A stretch of DNA of 38,270 bases, taken from positions 1 through 38,270 of the forward strand of contig CAMFJD010000016.1 of assembly GCA_945956935.1 (NCBI GenBank). The letters run 5' to 3'. The position numbers and the translations under genes were made by a program. The notes beneath the pieces are model-generated. The model was not told the origin of the DNA. It searched no databases and worked only from the letters and a program-made list of their open reading frames with translations. Position 1 is the stretch's first letter; each line of letters opens with the position of its first letter. Shown here piece by piece: positions 25,976 to 35,903 of this stretch. The DNA comes from an uncultured Bacillota bacterium. GTDB taxonomy: Bacteria; Bacillota_I; Bacilli_A; Culicoidibacterales; ZOR0006.

Positions 25976-26854
25976 ATGCTTGAAATATGTGAAATTACAA
26001 AAAAATTTGGGCAACAGACAGCGGTGAATAAATTTTCTTTCACAGTTCAACCTGGGGCTCCATATGGTTTACTTGGGCGAAATGGAGCTGGAAAAACGAC
26101 GACAATTAAAATGATTTTAGGTTTAATTGAGCAAGATTCAGGTGAAATTGTTTATCAAGGGCAGCCATTTGATCGTAAAAAACATACACTAGGATATATG
26201 CCAGAAGAACGCGGTTTATACTTAGATGCAAAAATTGATGAGCAACTTACATATTTTGCTAAACTTGAAGGAAAGCGTCATGTACAAAAAGAAATTGATA
26301 CTTGGCTTGAACGATTCGAATTATTAGAATATAAACATAAAAAAGCACAGGAATTATCAAAAGGAAATAAGCAAAAAGTCCAATTGATTGCTACTTTGTT
26401 ACATGATCCAGAAATCATTATTTTAGATGAACCATTTAGTGGATTAGATCCTGTGAATGCAGATTTGTTTACGAAAATTATTCAAGAACAAGTACAAAGA
26501 GAGAAAATTGTTATTTTCTCAAGTCACCAAATGCAACAAGTTGAGTCTTTGTGTGATGATATTGCTATTTTGAAAGCAGGCGAAATAAAAGTACAAGGGA
26601 ATTTATCTGCCATTCAAGCGAGCTATCATGAGCGTTTTTTACAGTTACCAGCGACAAAGGAGATTGAGGAATACTTACAGCAGTATTTTCAAAATTATGA
26701 AAAATTATCTGCTAAAGAGCTCCAATTAACGCTTGCTGATAGTTTTTCAGCAATTGATGTATTGCAGCGATTACAGCAAGCTGGTGTGAATGTTCCAGCA
26801 TTTAGTTGTAAACAACCATCGTTACATGATATTTTTGTCAGTGTAGCCAAATAG
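25976..26854 (+). CDS. ABC transporter ATP-binding protein (NatA-like)
   Basis: A 292-aa ATPase with Walker A GRNGAGKT (34-41), the signature region 'LSKGNKQKVQ' and Walker B 'IIILDEPFSGLDP', then the switch His in 'FSSHQM'. The C-terminal extension (about 220-292) ends with 'PSLHDIFVSVAK', typical of NatA/CcmA-type exporters. RBS GGAGG. It forms an operon with the ABC-2 permease 14 bp downstream. The transported substrate (Na+, drug or peptide) is not deducible. Confidence 0.93.
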   Translation: MLEICEITKKFGQQTAVNKFSFTVQPGAPYGLLGRNGAGKTTTIKMILGLIEQDSGEIVYQGQPFDRKKHTLGYMPEERGLYLDAKIDEQLTYFAKLEGKRHVQKEIDTWLERFELLEYKHKKAQELSKGNKQKVQLIATLLHDPEIIILDEPFSGLDPVNADLFTKIIQEQVQREKIVIFSSHQMQQVESLCDDIAILKAGEIKVQGNLSAIQASYHERFLQLPATKEIEEYLQQYFQNYEKLSAKELQLTLADSFSAIDVLQRLQQAGVNVPAFSCKQPSLHDIFVSVAK

Positions 26855-26868
26855 CAGGAGGGGATAGA

Positions 26869-28113
26869 ATGCAACGCTTATTTGATGTCTATTTATTTCA
26901 CTTTTTACAAGCAGTGAAATCAAAGGGGTTTATTATTTCTTCAAGTATTATTGTCGTGTTATTACTTGGTTTTTTTACTTTCAGTGCTGTGACAAGTGGG
27001 GGGAGTAATGCGAATGAATTGAAATTTAGTGTATACAATACTTCTGAAAATTATCAATTTGATATAACGAAAATCCAAACATTATTACAATCAACGAATT
27101 CAGAATATGAATATGTACTCGTCACAGGTATTTCATCGACTGATATTGATCAGGCAATTAAAGATGGAAAAGTGGATGGTGCCGTCTATATTTCTGAACA
27201 ACAGGGCGAACCAGTACTTGATTTTACATTTGAAAACACACCATATCAATCACTTGTATTTGCAACAGAATCAATTGTGAAAGATGTGAAAACCACATAT
27301 CTAGCAAGTGTAGAAGGTATTGATCAAAATATTTTAGCACAAGTACAAACACCAATTACATCTACTATCCATCAAGTAGATGAGATAACAGTATCAATGA
27401 CAACATCTATGTTAATTTATGTATTTGCATTTTTCTTTTACATTTTTGCACTAACATTTGGTAATTTAATTGCTTCAAATATTGTCAGTGAAAAATCGTC
27501 ACGTGTGATGGAAGTTATGATTTCTAAAGTTAAGCCACTGACGCTTATGTATGGGAAAATATTGGCTATTCTTTCTTTAGGGATTGTGCAATTATTTATT
27601 ATTGGTGCAACGATTGGAATTGCAGCATTGACTGGTTTATTTGATATGAATAGTATAGGGCTATTTGGTGTACCACTTGATTTTAGTGCACTCACACCGA
27701 TGATGATTGGATATTTCATCATTTTCTTACTACTAGGATTCGGTTTATATGCTATTTTATTTGCAGCTGTTGGTGCAAGCGTAAGTAAAATGGAGCAATT
27801 AGGAAATGCGACATTCCCAGTTGTATTATTTGCGATCGGGGCATTTTTTATTGGTATGTCAGCGATGTCGGATCCAACGAGTACACTTGTGAGTGTTAGC
27901 GCATATGTTCCATTTTTCTCACCAATAGCAGAGTATGCACGCATTTTAGCAGGAGTAGCGCAACCAATCGAAATTGCACTGTCTATTGCCATCCTCGTTA
28001 TGACCATTCTAGTTGTGAACAAGATTGCCGCAAGAGTGTATGTAAATGGAGTTATGTCGTACCAAGAAAAATGGACATGGAAAACATTATGGAGCCTCGT
28101 TCGTCAAAAGTAA
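26869..28113 (+). CDS. ABC-2-type permease (NatB-like)
   Basis: A 414-aa permease with an N-terminal membrane helix (about 20-42), a large extracytoplasmic domain (about 45-180) and then five or six helices in the C-terminal half. The architecture and the 'IVSEKSSRVMEVMISKVKPLTLMYGKIL' segment match NatB/YhaP-type ABC-2 exporters. It pairs with the ATPase directly upstream. RBS GGAGGGG. An AlkD-like gene follows within 12 bp, so it may be co-transcribed. Confidence 0.9.
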   Translation: MQRLFDVYLFHFLQAVKSKGFIISSSIIVVLLLGFFTFSAVTSGGSNANELKFSVYNTSENYQFDITKIQTLLQSTNSEYEYVLVTGISSTDIDQAIKDGKVDGAVYISEQQGEPVLDFTFENTPYQSLVFATESIVKDVKTTYLASVEGIDQNILAQVQTPITSTIHQVDEITVSMTTSMLIYVFAFFFYIFALTFGNLIASNIVSEKSSRVMEVMISKVKPLTLMYGKILAILSLGIVQLFIIGATIGIAALTGLFDMNSIGLFGVPLDFSALTPMMIGYFIIFLLLGFGLYAILFAAVGASVSKMEQLGNATFPVVLFAIGAFFIGMSAMSDPTSTLVSVSAYVPFFSPIAEYARILAGVAQPIEIALSIAILVMTILVVNKIAARVYVNGVMSYQEKWTWKTLWSLVRQK

Positions 28114-28125
28114 GGTGGTGGGATA

Positions 28126-28833
28126 ATGAGTAAAACCGAACAAGTAATTGATACATTACGCACATATGCACAAGTTGAACGGGCACAAAAAAGTGCGAAG
28201 TATTTACAAACACAAGAAGGGGGATATGGCTACCCAGATCGATTTCTTGGTGTAACAAACCCACAAGTACGAATGGTTGTCAAGCAATATCTCCAACTTA
28301 GTGTTTATGAAATTACACAGTTATTTTGTCATGAGTATCATGAGGTGCGTTTGTTTGCAACGATTATTATGAATGAACAATATAAACGGAATAAGTTGTT
28401 AGGAGATACTTTCTTCCAAATATATTACCAAAATATTTCACAAATGAATAATTGGGATCTTGTCGATACACTTGGACCTCATATGATAGGGCCATATTTA
28501 TATAGCCATCAACGAAGTGATATGGTTTGGGAGTTAGCACACAGTCCAAATTTATTTGAACAGCGGATGGCAGTTATTGCACAATTTGCGTGGATAAGAG
28601 CAGGTGAAACAACATTGTTATATGAGTTAGCTATTCATTTTTTGGATCATACACATGATTTAATGCATAAAGCAGTAGGATGGTTATTACGTGAAGCTGG
28701 TAAATTCAATCGTGAAGAATTGTATATATTTTTGGATCGATATGGGAAGCAAATGCCACGGACAATGCTACGATATGCTATTGAACACTTTGAGGAACCA
28801 ATCCGACAACAGTATCTTTTGAAAACAAAATAA
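28126..28833 (+). CDS. DNA alkylation repair protein (AlkD-like)
   Basis: A 235-aa all-helical protein of the AlkD (HEAT-like repeat) DNA glycosylase family. Typical segments are 'FLGVTNPQVRMVVKQY', 'HEVRLFATIIM', 'QMNNWDLVDTLGPHMIG' with the conserved W-D, and 'MHKAVGWLLREAGK'. It probably excises bulky or positively charged alkylated bases. RBS AAGGTGG. It starts 12 bp after the ABC permease gene and ends at a terminator. Confidence 0.9.
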   Translation: MSKTEQVIDTLRTYAQVERAQKSAKYLQTQEGGYGYPDRFLGVTNPQVRMVVKQYLQLSVYEITQLFCHEYHEVRLFATIIMNEQYKRNKLLGDTFFQIYYQNISQMNNWDLVDTLGPHMIGPYLYSHQRSDMVWELAHSPNLFEQRMAVIAQFAWIRAGETTLLYELAIHFLDHTHDLMHKAVGWLLREAGKFNREELYIFLDRYGKQMPRTMLRYAIEHFEEPIRQQYLLKTK

Positions 28834-28838
28834 AAAGG

Positions 28839-28880
28839 AAAACAGTGTGGATGTTAATAGTACAACCACACTGTTTTTTT
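28839..28880 (+). terminator. Terminator after the AlkD-like gene
   Basis: AAAACAGTGTGG pairs with CCACACTGTTTT, followed by further T. Confidence 0.85.
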
Positions 28881-28905
28881 CAATTATACAATCATGTATT
28901 TGTGA

Positions 28906-28934
28906 TTTACAAATCAGTATATAACATGTATAAT
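28906..28934 (+). promoter_or_regulatory. Intact promoter of the M20 peptidase pseudogene
   Basis: TTTACA (28906-28911), a 17-bp spacer and a perfect TATAAT (28929-28934). An intact RBS (AAAGGAG) also remains upstream of 28967. Confidence 0.65.
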
Positions 28935-28966
28935 CATCTATATTTCATTAAAGGAGTGAGGGGGAC

Positions 28967-29980
28967 ATGGATAGTCAACAACGTGTTCACCTATTACAAG
29001 AGTTAATTCGTATTGATACTACAAATGGAAACGAATAAGCAGCAGCACAATATTTGGCATCTATTTTTGCAGAACATGGTATTAGTAGTGAAGAGCTTGT
29101 ATACAGTGAAGGACGTGCTAATTTAATTACAACAATTGGCACGACAGACTTAGTATTAGGATTTTCAGGACATTTAGATGTCGTTAGTGTTGGAAATGAA
29201 GCAGAGTCATTTCATGGGAAAATTAAACTACTAGCAACAGTTGGAGAAGAGATAGGGATGTTGTGTGCACGTCAATTAACGCAAGCTGGTTATGTCGATG
29301 ATGTATCAGCAATGGTAATTGGGGAACCAACACAAAATACCATTGTCTTTGCACACAAAGGAGTATTTAGTTATCGTGTGGAATCACGTGGAGTGAGTGC
29401 ACATAGTTCAGTTCCAGAATTGGGAAAAAATGCAATTGAAAAATTAATCATCTTCTATGATGAATTAAAATTAGCATTGGCAACTATTACAGTAGAAAAT
29501 CCGGTACTGGGTGGGTTTGTTCATAATACAAGTATTATTGAAGGAGGGAATCAAATCAATAGTGTGCCTGAATATGCGCATCTTATTGGTAATATTCGTA
29601 CAATTCCTGAATTTGATAATGAAAAAACAGAAGAAATGTTTCAAAATTTAGTGGATAAAATAAATGCAGCTGATCCTGATAGTCAACTAACATTAGTTGT
29701 TACTCAAAGTGCATATCCGATGTTCAGTGAACCAGATTCAAAAATTGTAGTAATTGCTCAAGAGGTAGGAAAATCAATCATTGGAGAAGATATTGCGTGT
29801 ATTGGTATTTCAGGTGGAACAGATGCAAGTGAATTCGTGCGCGTAGGGCATTCACTACCAACGATTATTTTTGGTCCTGGAAACGAGACGCCTCACATGA
29901 CAGATGAGCACGTAGCTGTTGAGAATTACTTAGAGATGATTGAAATATATAAAGGAATAGCACGTCAATATTTTGAATAG
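28967..29980 (+). pseudogene. M20-family peptidase/deacylase (ArgE/DapE type), disrupted
   Basis: Translation from the ATG at 28967 gives 'LIRIDTTNGNE', then a TAA at 29036-29038. The same frame continues with family sequence ('AAAQYLASIFAEHGI...') to 29980. The first metal ligand motif 'GHLDVV' and the later 'TVGEEIG', 'GEPTQNTIVFAHKG' and 'ISGGTDASE' segments are recognisable. 'GNEAESF' runs straight into 'HGKIKLLATVGEE'. The usual 40-50 residues carrying the bridging Asp (GRGxxDMKxG) are missing, in frame. Both lesions should abolish activity. Promoter, RBS and terminator remain, so decay is probably recent. Reinitiation at TTG 29054 is possible but would give an inactive protein. Confidence 0.85.
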
Positions 29981-29986
29981 CTTCTT

Positions 29987-30024
29987 ACAAAAAAAGGGAT
30001 TCTACAACAGAATCCCTTTTTTGT
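29987..30024. terminator. Bidirectional terminator between M20 pseudogene and RNase J
   Basis: A perfect stem AAAAAAGGGATTCT / AGAATCCCTTTTTT around a 5-nt loop lies between convergent genes. Confidence 0.92.
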
Positions 30025-31707
30025 TTATTTTACATCCATAATAACAGGTAAAATCATTGGTTCACGTCCAGTCTGCTCAACGATAAATTTCTTTAAATCA
30101 TCAGCAAAACTTTGTTTTAAATCTGTGAATGTGATTGTTTTTTTAGAACTAGCTAGCGTTTCTTTCATACGTTCACGCACGAGACGTTCAGCATTATGCA
30201 TAAGGCTCCCAGACTCATTTACATAGACAAACCCGCGAGAAACAATTGTCGGTCCAGATAGTAAAGTACGTGATTTCATATCAACACTTGCAACTGCAAG
30301 GAGTAGTCCAGATTCAGCTAAAATTTTTCGATCGTGAATAACAACGTTACCAACACCACCAATGCTATTTCCATCAACATAGACATCACCAACTGAATCT
30401 AAAGTTCCAGCTAAACGGACACGACCACAATTCATTGCGAGGACATCACCATTTTTGATGATGAAGTTATTTTCTTCAGCAACACCGCATTCAACGGCAG
30501 TTTTTGCGTGAATTTTCAACATGCGATACTCACCGTGCATTGGAGTGAAATATTTTGGCTTGATTAATTGTAACATTAATTTTTGCTCTTCTTGTGATGC
30601 ATGACCAGATGTATGGACATTATTGAGTTTTCCATGAATAACATGAGCACCGGCACGGTACAATAAGTTAATGACACGGTTCACGCTATTTGCATTCCCA
30701 GGAATTGGTGAAGAAGAGAAAATAACTGTATCACCAGGAATAATCGATACTTGCCTGTGTGTGCCATTAGCAATACGTGACAGAGCTGCTAATGCCTCAC
30801 CTTGTGAACCAGTACAAATAATTGTGACTTCGTTACTCGGTAATTGATTAATTTCACGTTCGGAAATAAATGTGTTTTCTGGTACAACAATATGACCAAG
30901 CTCTTGAGCTAGACGAATTGCATTTTCCATGCTTCGACCAAAAATTGCAATTTTACGACCTGCTTGAATTGACGCAGCAACAATTTGTGAAACACGATGA
31001 ACATTTGATGCAAAGGTAGCAACGATTACACGGCCTTCAGCTTTATGGAAAATGCTTCGGATACTTTTTCCAACTTTACGTTCGCTCATAGTAAAGTTTG
31101 GCACCTCACTATTTGTACTATCTGACATTAGCATTGTTACGCCACGTGCACCAAGTTCAGCCATCTTCGTTAAGTTAGCAGGTTCACCAATTGGAGTGAA
31201 GTCAAAACGGAAATCACCAGTTTCAACAATTGTTCCATTTGGTGTTTTAATTGCTAATCCATATGAATCTGGAATACTATGAGTTGTTGTGAAAAACGAA
31301 ACAGTCAGATATTTAAATTTTAAAACATCACTCTCTGTGATTTCGATTAACTCGACTTTGCGCAACAAACGATGTTCTTCTAATTTATTGCGAATTAATC
31401 CAGCTGCTAAACGTCCAGCGTAGATCTTTTTTATAGGGACTTGCTTTAATAAGAATGGGATTCCTCCGATATGATCTTCATGTCCATGAGTAATCACAAG
31501 TGCAACGATTTTTTCTTGATTCTTCATGAGGTAACTGTAGTCTGGAATGACGTAGTCCACCCCAAATAAATTGTCATCAGGAAATTTAATCCCGGCATCG
31601 ATAATAAGTAATTCTTCTTTGTGTTCAACACAGTAGCAGTTTTTACCAATCTCGTTTAATCCACCGAGGGCGAAAACTGCTGTTTCATGTGGTTTCAAAA
31701 ATTCCAT
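30025..31707 (-). CDS. rnjA: Ribonuclease J
   Basis: A 560-aa metallo-beta-lactamase/beta-CASP nuclease with endo- and 5'-exonuclease activity, central to mRNA decay and rRNA maturation. The metal motif HGHEDH is at 74-79. The beta-CASP region includes '[12 protein letters not shown]', '[12 protein letters not shown]', '[13 protein letters not shown]' and '[11 protein letters not shown]', and a C-terminal domain is present. Length is close to RNase J1 (555 aa). The J1 versus J2 assignment is by the intact active site. The AAAGGAG RBS is in a leader of about 95 nt. No rpoY homologue is next to it. Confidence 0.95.
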   Translation of the reverse strand: MEFLKPHETAVFALGGLNEIGKNCYCVEHKEELLIIDAGIKFPDDNLFGVDYVIPDYSYLMKNQEKIVALVITHGHEDHIGGIPFLLKQVPIKKIYAGRLAAGLIRNKLEEHRLLRKVELIEITESDVLKFKYLTVSFFTTTHSIPDSYGLAIKTPNGTIVETGDFRFDFTPIGEPANLTKMAELGARGVTMLMSDSTNSEVPNFTMSERKVGKSIRSIFHKAEGRVIVATFASNVHRVSQIVAASIQAGRKIAIFGRSMENAIRLAQELGHIVVPENTFISEREINQLPSNEVTIICTGSQGEALAALSRIANGTHRQVSIIPGDTVIFSSSPIPGNANSVNRVINLLYRAGAHVIHGKLNNVHTSGHASQEEQKLMLQLIKPKYFTPMHGEYRMLKIHAKTAVECGVAEENNFIIKNGDVLAMNCGRVRLAGTLDSVGDVYVDGNSIGGVGNVVIHDRKILAESGLLLAVASVDMKSRTLLSGPTIVSRGFVYVNESGSLMHNAERLVRERMKETLASSKKTITFTDLKQSFADDLKKFIVEQTGREPMILPVIMDVK

Positions 31708-31807
31708 AATTGAAACATGCTCCTTTCAATACTTTGATTTATTTTTATGATTATTTAAAGAGACACTTGTGAGAGTGGCTCATAAAACCGATAGAATAGC
31801 TGTATAC

Positions 31808-31836
31808 ATTATATGCTTTTTTTCTGTCATTGTCTA
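31808..31836 (-). promoter_or_regulatory. Promoter of rnjA
   Basis: On the minus strand this reads TAGACA, a 17-bp spacer and TATAAT (plus-strand 31831-31836 and 31808-31813). It predicts a leader of about 95 nt. Confidence 0.7.
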
Positions 31837-31891
31837 ATAGAAGTGACTGTTTCAACGAAAAAAGTCTCAAATAGCCTTAAAATATGATGTA

Positions 31892-31900
31892 TGGTATAAT
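31892..31900 (+). promoter_or_regulatory. Extended -10 promoter of the Cof-type phosphatase gene
   Basis: TGG followed by a perfect TATAAT (31895-31900), 34 bp before the ATG at 31934. Confidence 0.6.
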
Positions 31901-31933
31901 GAAAATGAACAGAAAGAAAAGAGGACGAGAGAA

Positions 31934-32701
31934 ATGAAAGCAATATTTTTTGACATTGATGATACGTTAATTGATAAGGAAACCCATGTGTTACCTGTGA
32001 GTGCGAAGCAAGCAATAGAACAACTTGCGGCAGCGGGACATTTTATAGGTATTGCGACAGGTCGAGCGCGTTATTTTGCAGAAACGATTATTGAACAATT
32101 ACCAGTTCAAGCGTGTGTGACGATTAATGGACAATACGTACAGCATGGTGATGATGTTATTTATGAACAGCCAATTGAAAAAGAAGACATCGAAAAAGTC
32201 ATAGCTTTCTGTGAAAAATATGGATTTACATATGGTTGTATTGGGAACAAAGATGCGAAAGTATCAAGTAAAAATAATGAGACAACAGAAGTGTTGTTGC
32301 ATTGGCTAGATCGTCATGAAGAAGATCCTGAGTATTATCAACATGAAACAATTTATCAGATGTGGGTATTTATACCAGAAGATCATGAAGCGAATAATCA
32401 CTTTCCAAAAGATGTGGATGTAAGGCCAGTACGTTTCCATAGTCATGCTGTTGATATTGTACCGAATCGTGGATCAAAAGCGAATGGGTTGCAACAATTG
32501 TTATCACATCTTGATATTAGTAGTGATGACCTTATTGTTTTTGGAGATGGTTTGAATGATCTTGAAATGTTTGCGTTAGCGAATACGAGTGTTGCAATGG
32601 GGAATGCAGAACCACAGCTAAAAGCAATTGCTACATATGTGACGGATCCTGTGTTAGAAGATGGGATTGCGAATGCACTGAAGAAATTAGCATTAATTTA
32701 A
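31934..32701 (+). CDS. Cof-type HAD-IIB phosphatase
   Basis: A 255-aa HAD-superfamily hydrolase with motif I 'FFDIDDTLI' (nucleophile Asp7, acid Asp9), a type IIB cap (about 85-185), Lys in 'NRGSKANGLQQLL', and the metal motif 'VFGDGLNDLEMF' with 'SVAMGNA'. Members dephosphorylate sugar phosphates, flavin or cofactor precursors; the substrate is unknown. RBS GAGGACGAGAG. It stands alone with its own promoter. No strong terminator separates it from the recJ promoter. Confidence 0.9.
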   Translation: MKAIFFDIDDTLIDKETHVLPVSAKQAIEQLAAAGHFIGIATGRARYFAETIIEQLPVQACVTINGQYVQHGDDVIYEQPIEKEDIEKVIAFCEKYGFTYGCIGNKDAKVSSKNNETTEVLLHWLDRHEEDPEYYQHETIYQMWVFIPEDHEANNHFPKDVDVRPVRFHSHAVDIVPNRGSKANGLQQLLSHLDISSDDLIVFGDGLNDLEMFALANTSVAMGNAEPQLKAIATYVTDPVLEDGIANALKKLALI

Positions 32702-32732
32702 ATATCAAGCACACAGTTGTGAATAGACCTAT

Positions 32733-32760
32733 TTGACAATGGAAGTGATACGTTTATTGT
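32733..32760 (+). promoter_or_regulatory. Possible promoter of recJ
   Basis: A perfect TTGACA (32733-32738), a 16-bp spacer and TATTGT (32755-32760). The -10 is weak. It implies a 5' leader of about 120 nt. Confidence 0.4.
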
Positions 32761-32885
32761 GGGTGTTTCGATAATAGTTATGAGAAATCTTGAATTTTAT
32801 TTGAAAATACCGTATGATAATGAATTGTTGCCCTTTATATTTTGGGCAAGTCATGACCGGAAAACAAAAAGGAAGCGTATGAAAT

Positions 32886-35030
32886 ATGACAAAAGAAAAG
32901 AAATGGCAATTTCCAGCACAGCTTGATGAAATACAGATCGTACTCTTAATGCAACAACTCCAGTTGCCACGCTTAGTGATTGAGTTATGTGTTGCTCGTG
33001 GTTTAAATACAAAAGAAGCAATTGCTTCTTTTGTCCAGATGGATGAAAAAAGCATGCATAATCCAAATCAATTTGCTGATATGGCGAAGGTAGTAGCACG
33101 CATTCAGCAAGCAATTGCGCAACAAGAGTCAATCATTATTTGTGGTGATTATGATGTTGATGGAATGAGTGCAACGACAATTGTTTTACAAACATTAAAG
33201 CAACTTGGTGCGCAAGCAGATTTTATCATTCCAAATCGTTTTATTGATGGTTATGGAATGAATATTCGAATTGTTGATGAAGCTGTAGAGCGAGGTGCGA
33301 CTTTAATTATTACTGTTGATAATGGAATTGCAGCATTAGAAGCAGTCACGCATGCGAATACCTGTGGTATAGATGTCATTATTACCGATCATCATGATCC
33401 ACAAGCAATATTACCTGAAGCATACGCAATTTTACATCCGAAGTTAGATGATACATATCCATTCGATGGTTTAAGTGGTGGAGGAATTGCTTTTAAACTT
33501 GCACAAGCACTCTTACCTAATATTCCTGAATCATTTTATGCATATGCAGCACTATCAACTGTTGCGGATATGGTGCCACTTATCGATGAAAATCACTATT
33601 TAGTAAAACGTGGATTACGCGCATTGCAAACAACAACGGAACTCGGTCTCGTTCAATTGATGCGTGTCTGTGGATTGTCGCAAGAATGCATTGATGAAGA
33701 AAGCATTGGGTTTTACATGGGACCGCGAATGAACGCAGCAGGTCGGTTAGACGATGCGTCAATTGTTGTTGAACTTTTTATGACAGATGATGAATATTTA
33801 GCAGAAGATATTGCAAATGAATTACAAACATTAAACGAACAACGCCAACAATTAGTGACTGATATTAGTGAACATGCAATTACAGAGCTAGGGGCTATTG
33901 CTGATACATATGACTGTCTCGTTCATGCATCAACATACAATCACAAAGGTGTTGCAGGTATAGTTGCTACGCGTTTAATGCATCATTATCAAAAACCCGT
34001 AATTAGTTTAGTAATCGACGAGGAACAGCAAATAGCAACAGGTTCAGCACGTGCATTTGGTGAACTGCATTTGATGGACATGTTGACGGAGCTATCGACG
34101 TATTTAATTCGCTATGGTGGTCACAAACATGCAGCAGGATTGAGTATTGCTGTAGATCAAATTTCAGTATTTCAAGCAGCGATTCAAACGTATATGGATA
34201 CACGAGCAATTGATTGTCAAGAAACAGTTCAAATTGATGTTGTTGCAACACTTGAGCAAATTGATGTTGCTGCGATTCAATCACTTGATTTTTTGGCACC
34301 GTTTGGTGTCGGGAATCCAAAGCCTATAGTATGTATCCCACAAGTTGCTGTGAATGAAGCAAAAACGATGGGAACTGATCAAAAACATCTAAAGATGCAA
34401 ATAGCACAAGCAGAAATTACAATGGATGTTGTTGGTTTTCAACAAGGGGAGCTTGTGTATTATGTTCAAGAACATGATTATGTTGATATTATAGGTACGT
34501 TGAATGTGAATACTTGGCGTAATATTGAGAAGCCGCAGCTTATGTTAGAAGCAGTAAGAAAAAATAATTATTTTATTACATACGATTTATCAGAAATATC
34601 AGAAGAACGTAGACCAGTACAAGTAGTACAAATTCCTACCAATGAACACGAACTATATGAGATGTTGGTGAATCAAGCCGTGATTTATATACATCCAAAA
34701 TTTTATCAACATCGTCCAGCTACACGTGTTGATTTTATTGGTGTGTATCGTTTATTGCAAAAATATCCAAAAATTACACGAGAGCAGTTAGGAAAACTTG
34801 CAATGCAAACTATTCAATTACCACCAAAATATCTTAATAGCATTCTAACTGTTTTTTCCGAGCTAGAATTTGTTATAATAGATGATGGCGTCTTATCTTT
34901 CCAACAGTGCATGCAAAAGATTGATTTAGAGCAATCAATTACATATTGTGAATTAATGCGCAAACAAGCATTGGCAAATATTTTACGACATCCAAATAAT
35001 ATTCGTTGTTTTGTAGAACAAGCAAAATAA
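32886..35030 (+). CDS. recJ: Single-stranded-DNA-specific exonuclease RecJ
   Basis: A 714-aa 5'-3' ssDNA exonuclease for recombination and repair. DHH-family motifs are seen: 'CGDYDVDGMSA' (Asp88, 90 and 92 region), DHH at 168-170 and 'GGHKHAAG' (about 411-418) in the DHHA1 domain. An OB fold (about 450-560) and a C-terminal Firmicute-specific domain follow. It is shorter than Bacillus RecJ (about 786 aa), mainly in the C-terminal part. As in many Firmicutes, apt follows directly. Confidence 0.94.
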   Translation: MTKEKKWQFPAQLDEIQIVLLMQQLQLPRLVIELCVARGLNTKEAIASFVQMDEKSMHNPNQFADMAKVVARIQQAIAQQESIIICGDYDVDGMSATTIVLQTLKQLGAQADFIIPNRFIDGYGMNIRIVDEAVERGATLIITVDNGIAALEAVTHANTCGIDVIITDHHDPQAILPEAYAILHPKLDDTYPFDGLSGGGIAFKLAQALLPNIPESFYAYAALSTVADMVPLIDENHYLVKRGLRALQTTTELGLVQLMRVCGLSQECIDEESIGFYMGPRMNAAGRLDDASIVVELFMTDDEYLAEDIANELQTLNEQRQQLVTDISEHAITELGAIADTYDCLVHASTYNHKGVAGIVATRLMHHYQKPVISLVIDEEQQIATGSARAFGELHLMDMLTELSTYLIRYGGHKHAAGLSIAVDQISVFQAAIQTYMDTRAIDCQETVQIDVVATLEQIDVAAIQSLDFLAPFGVGNPKPIVCIPQVAVNEAKTMGTDQKHLKMQIAQAEITMDVVGFQQGELVYYVQEHDYVDIIGTLNVNTWRNIEKPQLMLEAVRKNNYFITYDLSEISEERRPVQVVQIPTNEHELYEMLVNQAVIYIHPKFYQHRPATRVDFIGVYRLLQKYPKITREQLGKLAMQTIQLPPKYLNSILTVFSELEFVIIDDGVLSFQQCMQKIDLEQSITYCELMRKQALANILRHPNNIRCFVEQAK

Positions 35031-35113
35031 ATCGAATAGGGATAAATAAATATCACTGTAATAATTTGAAAAATAAGCGAAACAAGTATTGGATATATTT
35101 TATTAAAGGAGAA

Positions 35114-35148
35114 GTTATCATTTGGCATTTAGCAATTGAAATGATAAC
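35114..35148 (+). promoter_or_regulatory. Hairpin immediately upstream of the apt RBS
   Basis: GTTATCATTT (35114-35123) is the exact complement of AAATGATAAC (35139-35148), with a 15-nt loop. The apt Shine-Dalgarno GAGGTG starts two bases later, and a second AAAGGAG lies just before the hairpin. It lacks a T tract, so it is not a terminator. It may affect mRNA stability or translation of apt. Confidence 0.45.
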
Positions 35149-35159
35149 GAGGTGAAACA

Positions 35160-35672
35160 ATGGACTTAAAACAATTTATCGCAGATGTTGAAAATTTTCC
35201 AAAAGAAGGAATTTTATTCCGTGACATTACACCGTTGATGAGCAACGGTGAAGCTTACAAACACGCAACACAACTATTTGTTGATTTTGCACGTGAGTGT
35301 GAAGCAGATGTTATCGTTGGACCAGAAGCACGTGGATTTATTTTCGGATGTCCAGCAGCATTCGAATTAGGTGTAGGATTTGCGCCTGTACGCAAGCCAG
35401 GAAAATTACCACGTGAAACAGTAGAGGTTGAGTATGACCTTGAGTATGGTTCAAATACGTTATGCATGCACAAAGATTCAATTCAACCTGGACAACGTGT
35501 TGTAATTATTGACGATTTACTTGCAACAGGTGGTACAGTTGAAGCAACGGTAAAATTGATCGAAAGCTTAGGTGGAGTTGTAGCAGGATTAGGATTCTTA
35601 ATCGAGTTAGATGATTTAAACGGTCGTGATAAATTAGCTGGATACAAAGTTATGACAGTAATGAATTACTAA
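35160..35672 (+). CDS. apt: Adenine phosphoribosyltransferase
   Basis: A 170-aa purine salvage enzyme converting adenine and PRPP to AMP. The N-terminal '[15 protein letters not shown]', '[11 protein letters not shown]' and the PRPP-binding '[13 protein letters not shown]' match the family, and the length is exact. RBS GAGGTGAAACA. It lies 130 bp after recJ with a hairpin in between, the usual recJ-apt neighbourhood but without relA next. Confidence 0.96.
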   Translation: MDLKQFIADVENFPKEGILFRDITPLMSNGEAYKHATQLFVDFARECEADVIVGPEARGFIFGCPAAFELGVGFAPVRKPGKLPRETVEVEYDLEYGSNTLCMHKDSIQPGQRVVIIDDLLATGGTVEATVKLIESLGGVVAGLGFLIELDDLNGRDKLAGYKVMTVMNY

Positions 35673-35701
35673 TAGAATACTTTACGGCTAGTTAGAAAAC
35701 A

Positions 35702-35747
35702 CAAAGGGTACAGGTAACAGAAATGTTATCTGTACCCCTTTTTTTAT
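35702..35747 (+). terminator. Terminator after apt
   Basis: GGGTACAGGTAACA pairs with TGTTATCTGTACCC (one wobble) around GAAA, followed by a T tract. Confidence 0.9.
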
Positions 35748-35773
35748 TTAAAAAAGAGAGCGATGACACCGGT
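35747..35773 (+). repeat. 27-bp direct repeat, copy 1
   Basis: This 27-bp sequence recurs without change at 35904-35930, 157 bp downstream. On the minus strand both copies read in frame as T-G-V-I-A-L-F-F-K. Copy 1 is followed by a stop. Confidence 0.8.
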
Positions 35774-35813
35774 TTTGCAAAAAAAGAAGATTAAGGCAAA
35801 AACGAAAGGTAAG

Positions 35814-35879
35814 AAATAAGCAGAGAAACCAATCATAAATTCAACAAACAAGAGAATTATGATTGGTTTTGGCTTATTT
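35814..35879. repeat. Large interrupted hairpin between the 27-bp repeats
   Basis: AAATAAGC (35814-35821) pairs with GCTTATTT (35872-35879). Inside, AAACCAATCATAA (35826-35838) pairs with TTATGATTGGTTT (35857-35869). All arms are perfect; the loop is 18 nt. It could serve as a terminator-like or mobile-element structure. Confidence 0.65.
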
Positions 35880-35903
35880 TAAACTTTCGTAGGTGGAAAC
35901 GCG

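Noticed and set aside
28967-29038. Stop codon in the M20 gene as programmed readthrough or selenocysteine
   Set aside because: The codon is TAA, not TGA, and the same gene also lacks a catalytic segment. Pseudogene decay explains both.
35744-35836. 30-aa hydrophobic minus-strand peptide (MIGFSAYF...) as a type I toxin
   Set aside because: No Shine-Dalgarno before the ATG, no antisense RNA promoter identified, and it is partly made of the repeat.
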